From contig JXTB01000397.1 of assembly GCA_002914805.1 (NCBI GenBank), positions 180,835 to 244,834 of the forward strand: a stretch of DNA of 64,000 nucleotides, written 5' to 3'. The DNA comes from Parasponia andersonii (taxonomy: Eukaryota > Streptophyta > Magnoliopsida > Rosales > Cannabaceae). The notes beneath the pieces were generated by a model, which had not been told where the DNA came from, did not search any database, and was given only the letters and a program-made list of their open reading frames with translations. Of the stretch, positions 59,979 through 64,000 are shown piece after piece (positions within the stretch are counted from its first letter, which is position 1; each line of letters begins with the position of its first letter). The position numbers were made by a program, and so were the translations under genes.

Positions 59979-60739
59979 CTGTATGAGATAAATAACATCA
60001 AACATATTAACCACATTTCATCATATACTAATCAAACAAACTAATTAATTAACCACATTTCATCAAATATACTAACTCTATTTTTTGCAATTTACAAGTT
60101 CCTGAGACTCCAAAAAAGAAAAAATAAATAAATAAATCGATGAACTAGCTCAAACCTTCAATGGAATCAAAACCCTTGAAAGTGAAATATACCAAAGCTC
60201 CAGAAGACCCCACCATAGCCACCTGCGGCTGGTTATGGCGAACCTCGCCATGCACAGAGATCACTGCCATCGTTTCTTTCAATTTACGTAACAGAAAATA
60301 ACAACAACGAAAAATTAAACGAAGAGAAGGATAAGAAAAATTCTCACTCGAGCGATTATGGAAACCCCTTGGTTCGAAAATTCTCAAACCTGTCAAAATC
60401 AAAAACACAATTAGAAGAACCCTATGATTGTCAACATATGAGATTGATCAAAAATACCCAAACACAAACCCAATTGAAGACGAAAACAGATCGAAAGTGG
60501 AACTAGAAATTGAACCTCGCGATCAAAAAGGGAACTAGATATCAGCCGGAGCTCCGATCGAAAATGGAGGTAGCAGCCGGAGCTCCGGTCGATAATGGAG
60601 GTGGAAGTCAAAGCTCCGGTTAATAAGGAAGGTGGCAGTCTGGGCACCATGACTAGGCCATAATAGCGTGCGTGATCGAGATTGTGAATAGTTCTTTGAA
60701 CAAAATCCTTTTAATGTATAAATATTTTTACTCTCTCAC

Positions 60740-60830
60740 TTACTAGGCCAGTGAAATGGTACCGTTGGTTTCGGAGTCTTTACGAAGGCAAGGACGGGTT
60801 CAATCCACACTTTTTTTTTTTTTTTTTTTT
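60740..60830 (+). mobile_element. Possible SINE fragment
   Basis: GGGTTCAATCC at 60796-60806 is a good pol III box B, and TAGGCCAGTGAAATGG about 50 bases earlier is a possible box A. A T-tract of over 20 bases follows directly. No full tRNA cloverleaf can be drawn, and no target duplication was found. Confidence 0.35.
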
Positions 60831-61141
60831 TCCTGTTTTTTCAGTAACAAAGAAAGAAGAAATCTTTTAAAAGTTATTTGACACAATAATAATATTTGTT
60901 CCAATGAAAAAATAACAATACTTTTCTTTTAATAAAATGCTAAATTCAATAATAGTATTTATAAATTCTTTGACATTGGAAAAAAAAAATCGTAATTATG
61001 GGACATTTTGAAGAAAATGCCATAATTACGCGGCATTTAACTAAGTGATGTTATTTTGCGGCAATTTACAAAAAATGCCGCAATTTTAAAATATTTTGGG
61101 GCATTTGTACAAATGTTGCAAAAAAATGCCGCTTAGTAGCG

Positions 61142-61510
61142 AGCTAATACATGCTTTCCCAGTTTAATAGTTGCATAGTTATGGGGGCAATAGCAAAATT
61201 TTGGATTTTTTTTTTTGAGTTTGAAATAAAGAAAAAAGAACCTTCACAAAAATTTTGGGATTTTTGTGGGGCAGCAAAATCAGAATTTTAACAAAATTCG
61301 ACGCAATCTTTAAATTATATTTAAAAAAAAAAAAGAAATTGAAAATGCAACGGTCATTTAAACGATTGGCGTAAAAGCTTAAGTACTACAAGTATTTGTA
61401 ATTATTATTTTTCTTTTATTATCTATTAAAACAAAATAAAAGACAAGCTATATATACTTAGTCAGAATCTCAACTAAAAGATCACTCTATCTCTTGCTAA
61501 AAAAAAATTA

Positions 61511-61557
<47 letters not shown>

Positions 61558-61814
61558 GTCTGCTTTTACTCTTTGTCTCTCGGAGTCTGATCAATGGAGG
61601 AGAAAATTGGGTAGAAAAATCACCTTACATTTGTCCTCCAAAATAGAGGAAAAAGAAATATTTTTGTAAGTTAATGAGTAAGTTAAATTAAATAATAATA
61701 ATATACGAGTAAAATAGTCATTTTGAAGTATACAATTTTTTTTCTCTCTCCATACCAAATTACTATAAAGAAAAATTACTTTTTCTTTTCATCTCAATTA
61801 TATATTTTTAATTT
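61142..61814. other. Spacer with a CT microsatellite
   Basis: No gene. A (CT)21-type run lies at 61513-61554, followed by a short open start (ATGGAGGAGAAAATTGGG, then TAG) near 61594. This resembles the leader-plus-start layout of the gene at 63759 but closes after six codons. Confidence 0.45.
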
Positions 61815-62735
61815 CATAATTTTAACTCTAATACTTGGTATTGTGTAATTTCTCTAATCAAAGTGATTATGAAATTTAGTCCCTTCTTTCATTTAATTCA
61901 AACTCTAATTAAACATTTTTTTTTCTCAATTATGACTAATCTTACATGATACTAATATTATCATATTTTGTGTTATATAATTTCTCTAATCAAAGTGAAT
62001 AGGAAATTAATCTAGTCACTTTATTGGCTTAATTTTATAATTTCATCTCTAATTGAATATTTTTTCTTATTTATTTTATGACATTAATACTTAATATCAG
62101 GTAATTTCTCTAATTAAAATGAATAAAAAGTCAATTTAGTCATTTTGTTGACTTATTTTTCATAATTTTACTTATAATTGAATATTTTTCATAAATCAAA
62201 ACTAATCTAGTGTGACCATAGTATTTAGTCTTGTACAATTTCTCTAATCAAAACGAAAATAGGAAGTCAATTAATTAGTCACTTATTTTGTTGACTTTAT
62301 TTCATAATTTCACCTTTATTTGAACATTTTTCCTAAATCGTCATTATCTTATGCAATATTAATACTCGGTATTATAATTTCTCTAATCAAAGTAAATAAG
62401 AAGTCAATTTACTCATTTTGTTAACGTAATTTCATAATTTCACATCTAATTGAAACATTTTTCCTAAAGTATGACTAATCTAATGCAATTCTAATACTTG
62501 GTCTTATAAATTTTTTAATCAAAGTACAAGTGGTTAAGAAGACCTAATTAAATATTTTTCTTAAACTATAATTAATCTTATTTGATGTTAATACATGGTC
62601 TTATGTAATTTCTCTAATTAATAAATTGATTAGGAAGTCAATTAATTATTTTTTTAGCATAATTTTTCAACTTTAGTTGATCATTTTTTTTCTAAACCAT
62701 GATTAATCTAATGTAATACTAATACTTTGTCAAAC
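61815..62735. repeat. AT-rich tandem array, about 130-bp unit, seven copies
   Basis: The anchor TAATTTCTCTAATCAAAGTG (or close variants) recurs at about 61847, 61979, 62102, 62237, 62374, 62506 and 62607, giving periods of about 123-137 with one of 101. Each unit also contains GGAAGTCAATTTAGTCATTT, TTCATAATTTCA, CTAATTGAACATTTTT and TATGACTAATCTAATGCAAT. Divergence between copies is considerable. There are no open frames. Confidence 0.8.
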
Positions 62736-63758
62736 TTCTAGTATATAATATTTTTTCGTTCGTTTTTACTAAGGTTGTATTATTACCACAAGTAACTGGG
62801 TTTGTGTAAGTAACTGGGTTTGTGTTTACTGCTAATTATATTGATAAAATATTTAACTATGCTGGATTGTGTTTATACTAATAAATAAATAAATAACTAA
62901 ATTAATTAATTAATGACATAACTCATGTGTCTTGGTATTAAAATTATGTGTTTTATTACTATTTATTGGTTTTTTTTTTTGAGAAAACTAATTGTTGGTA
63001 TTTTGTTACTAAATTAAGTGATAACTCTAGTATGTACTGCATGACAGGGTAAAAATATTTATTTGTCACTATTTTTACCACTGCAATTACCATTGTGCCC
63101 TCTAAAAAAAATCGTCAAAAAGCACTTTTTGTTTTTACCTGACATGAACCGGTCATCATAACCTACTATAACAAGTTTTTTGGTTTTTTATTTTTGTTTT
63201 TTTATAATTAACCTACTATAACAAGTTACTCTCTACCGTTTGATTATGATAATGGGCCCAAACATTTTATCATTCCTACTACATTTATAGTAGGTTGGAG
63301 GTCCCTCTATAGAATATGAGCATGATCAGTCCCTCTATTCTAAATCGGGAAGCCTCTCTCTATAGATATATATATATATATATTATCTATATTATATATG
63401 TATGGTTGTTAAGTATTTTTTTTTATTACTTATAGATCACTATATTTAATGATTATAATAAAATATATAAAAAAATATATATTATTAATATTTTTTTCTT
63501 TTATTTTTTACAATAAAAAAATATACAACCTAAATTTTAATTATAATACCTGTTCGTGAGTAAAAAAAAATAAATAAATAAATAGTGTCCTCTATATATA
63601 TATATTATATTTGGAGGTCACTCACTCACACACTCTCTCTGGTTCTTTACGCCATCTCTTCTCTCTCTCTCTCTCTGGTTGTCTGCGCTCTCTGATTCTC
63701 TCTCTTTCTCTCTCTCTCAATCGACTATCTTTTCTCTCTCTCTCTGATCAGAGTCTGG
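62736..63758. other. Upstream region of the right-edge gene
   Basis: AT-rich sequence with a duplicated phrase (CCTACTATAACAAGTT near 63160 and 63210), AT runs near 63367-63385 and 63593-63610, and CT-rich leader blocks from about 63630 to 63745 that probably form the 5' leader of the gene starting at 63759. Confidence 0.45.
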
Positions 63759-64000
63759 ATGGAGGATCTGTTTAGCGACCTCCGTTTATTGGCAGATGTA
63801 TCTGCCATTGTTTGGGAGAGAAGAAGAAGGGCTAATTCGGCTTCAACTTCAACTTCTCAGGAGAAAACAACTAGTAATTTGCTGGTTCTACGAAACCCTA
63901 ATTCCAATTCCAGTTTCACCACCGCCAAATTCAAGAAGAAGCCCAGGACTACAATGCACCGAAGACCACACCCAAATATTTGTCCTCTCCTTCAACCCTC
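63759..64000 (+). CDS. Unidentified protein, 5' end only
   Basis: An ATG at 63759 follows a long CT-rich leader and opens a frame without stop to the window end, at least 80 codons. It starts MEDLFSDLRLLADVSAIVWE, then RRRRANSAS, and continues with Ser/Thr/Asn-rich and basic sequence (TTAKFKKKPRTTMHRRPHP). Composition is balanced, unlike the AT-rich spacer, and codon use is protein-like. The basic clusters could act in nuclear localisation. I do not recognise the family. It may be the first exon of a longer gene. Confidence 0.6.
   Translation, partial: MEDLFSDLRLLADVSAIVWERRRRANSASTSTSQEKTTSNLLVLRNPNSNSSFTTAKFKKKPRTTMHRRPHPNICPLLQP

Larger units (their letters stand above)
57617..61141. mobile_element. 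Possible CACTA-type element carrying host gene fragments
   Basis: The left end begins CACTAGACTTCTAAAAGTAG, and the reverse complement of the right end begins CGCTACTAAGCGGCATTTTT, one mismatch from a CACTA start. Subterminal regions are rich in short words of the TGCCGCAATTTT / GCGGCAATTT type, in both orientations on the right, as in CACTA elements. No transposase is recognised. The interior holds minus-strand exon fragments of a kinesin and probably a GDT1-like protein, plus an unassigned exon-like stretch at about 60145-60300. The terminal repeats are weak and no 3-bp duplication matches, so the borders are tentative. Confidence 0.4.

Overview
The window is nuclear DNA of a eudicot plant; I cannot name the species. 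The evidence is intron-split genes with GT-AG (and one GC-AG) introns, a chloroplast-targeted chlorophyll-biosynthesis gene, plant Ty1/copia and Ty3/gypsy retroelements, tRNA-derived SINEs, MITEs and AT-rich introns with CT-rich 5' leaders. One N sits at position 44269.

Layout. Positions 1-30.2 kb are a retrotransposon-rich graveyard. Inside it, on the + strand and in correct N-to-C order, are the remains of what looks like one coiled-coil NB-ARC LRR (CNL) resistance gene: start and CC domain at 2718-3421, P-loop at about 3.63 kb, RNBS-B to MHD region at 19.13-19.84 kb, and LRR pieces at 23.01-23.23, 29.10-29.32 and 29.96-30.14 kb. Between the pieces lie a copia element with an internal deletion (5.4-8.4 kb), a GC-rich gypsy 5' half (11.08-14.24 kb), two minus-strand copia remnants (14.28-15.25 and 20.7-22.98 kb), and LTR-like elements, one of which (26270-27749) has a perfect 5-bp target duplication. 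Positions 30.2-33.8 kb are AT-rich and empty.

Positions 34-54.3 kb hold three intact genes, all on the + strand, whose exons I could join in frame: CHLD (Mg-chelatase subunit D, 15 exons, 763 aa), a TITAN9-like coiled-coil protein (9 coding exons, 315 aa) and an E2-C ubiquitin-conjugating enzyme (UBC19/UBC20 type, 6 exons, 178 aa). Their introns and spacers carry a SINE with 16-bp target duplications, several MITEs, a Mutator-like foldback element and a minisatellite.

Positions 54.9-61.2 kb contain a decayed serine:glyoxylate aminotransferase fragment (minus strand) and a possible CACTA-type element (57617-61141). This element encloses minus-strand exon fragments of a kinesin motor and probably of a GDT1-like membrane protein, which looks like transposon gene capture. 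Positions 61.8-62.7 kb are an AT-rich tandem array with a period of about 130 bp. The last 242 bases open a new gene that runs off the window.

How the genes relate: the three intact genes have unrelated housekeeping roles (chlorophyll synthesis, seed development, mitotic protein turnover) and share only orientation. The E2-C gene has mitosis-specific (MSA-like) promoter sites that suit its expected role with the anaphase-promoting complex.
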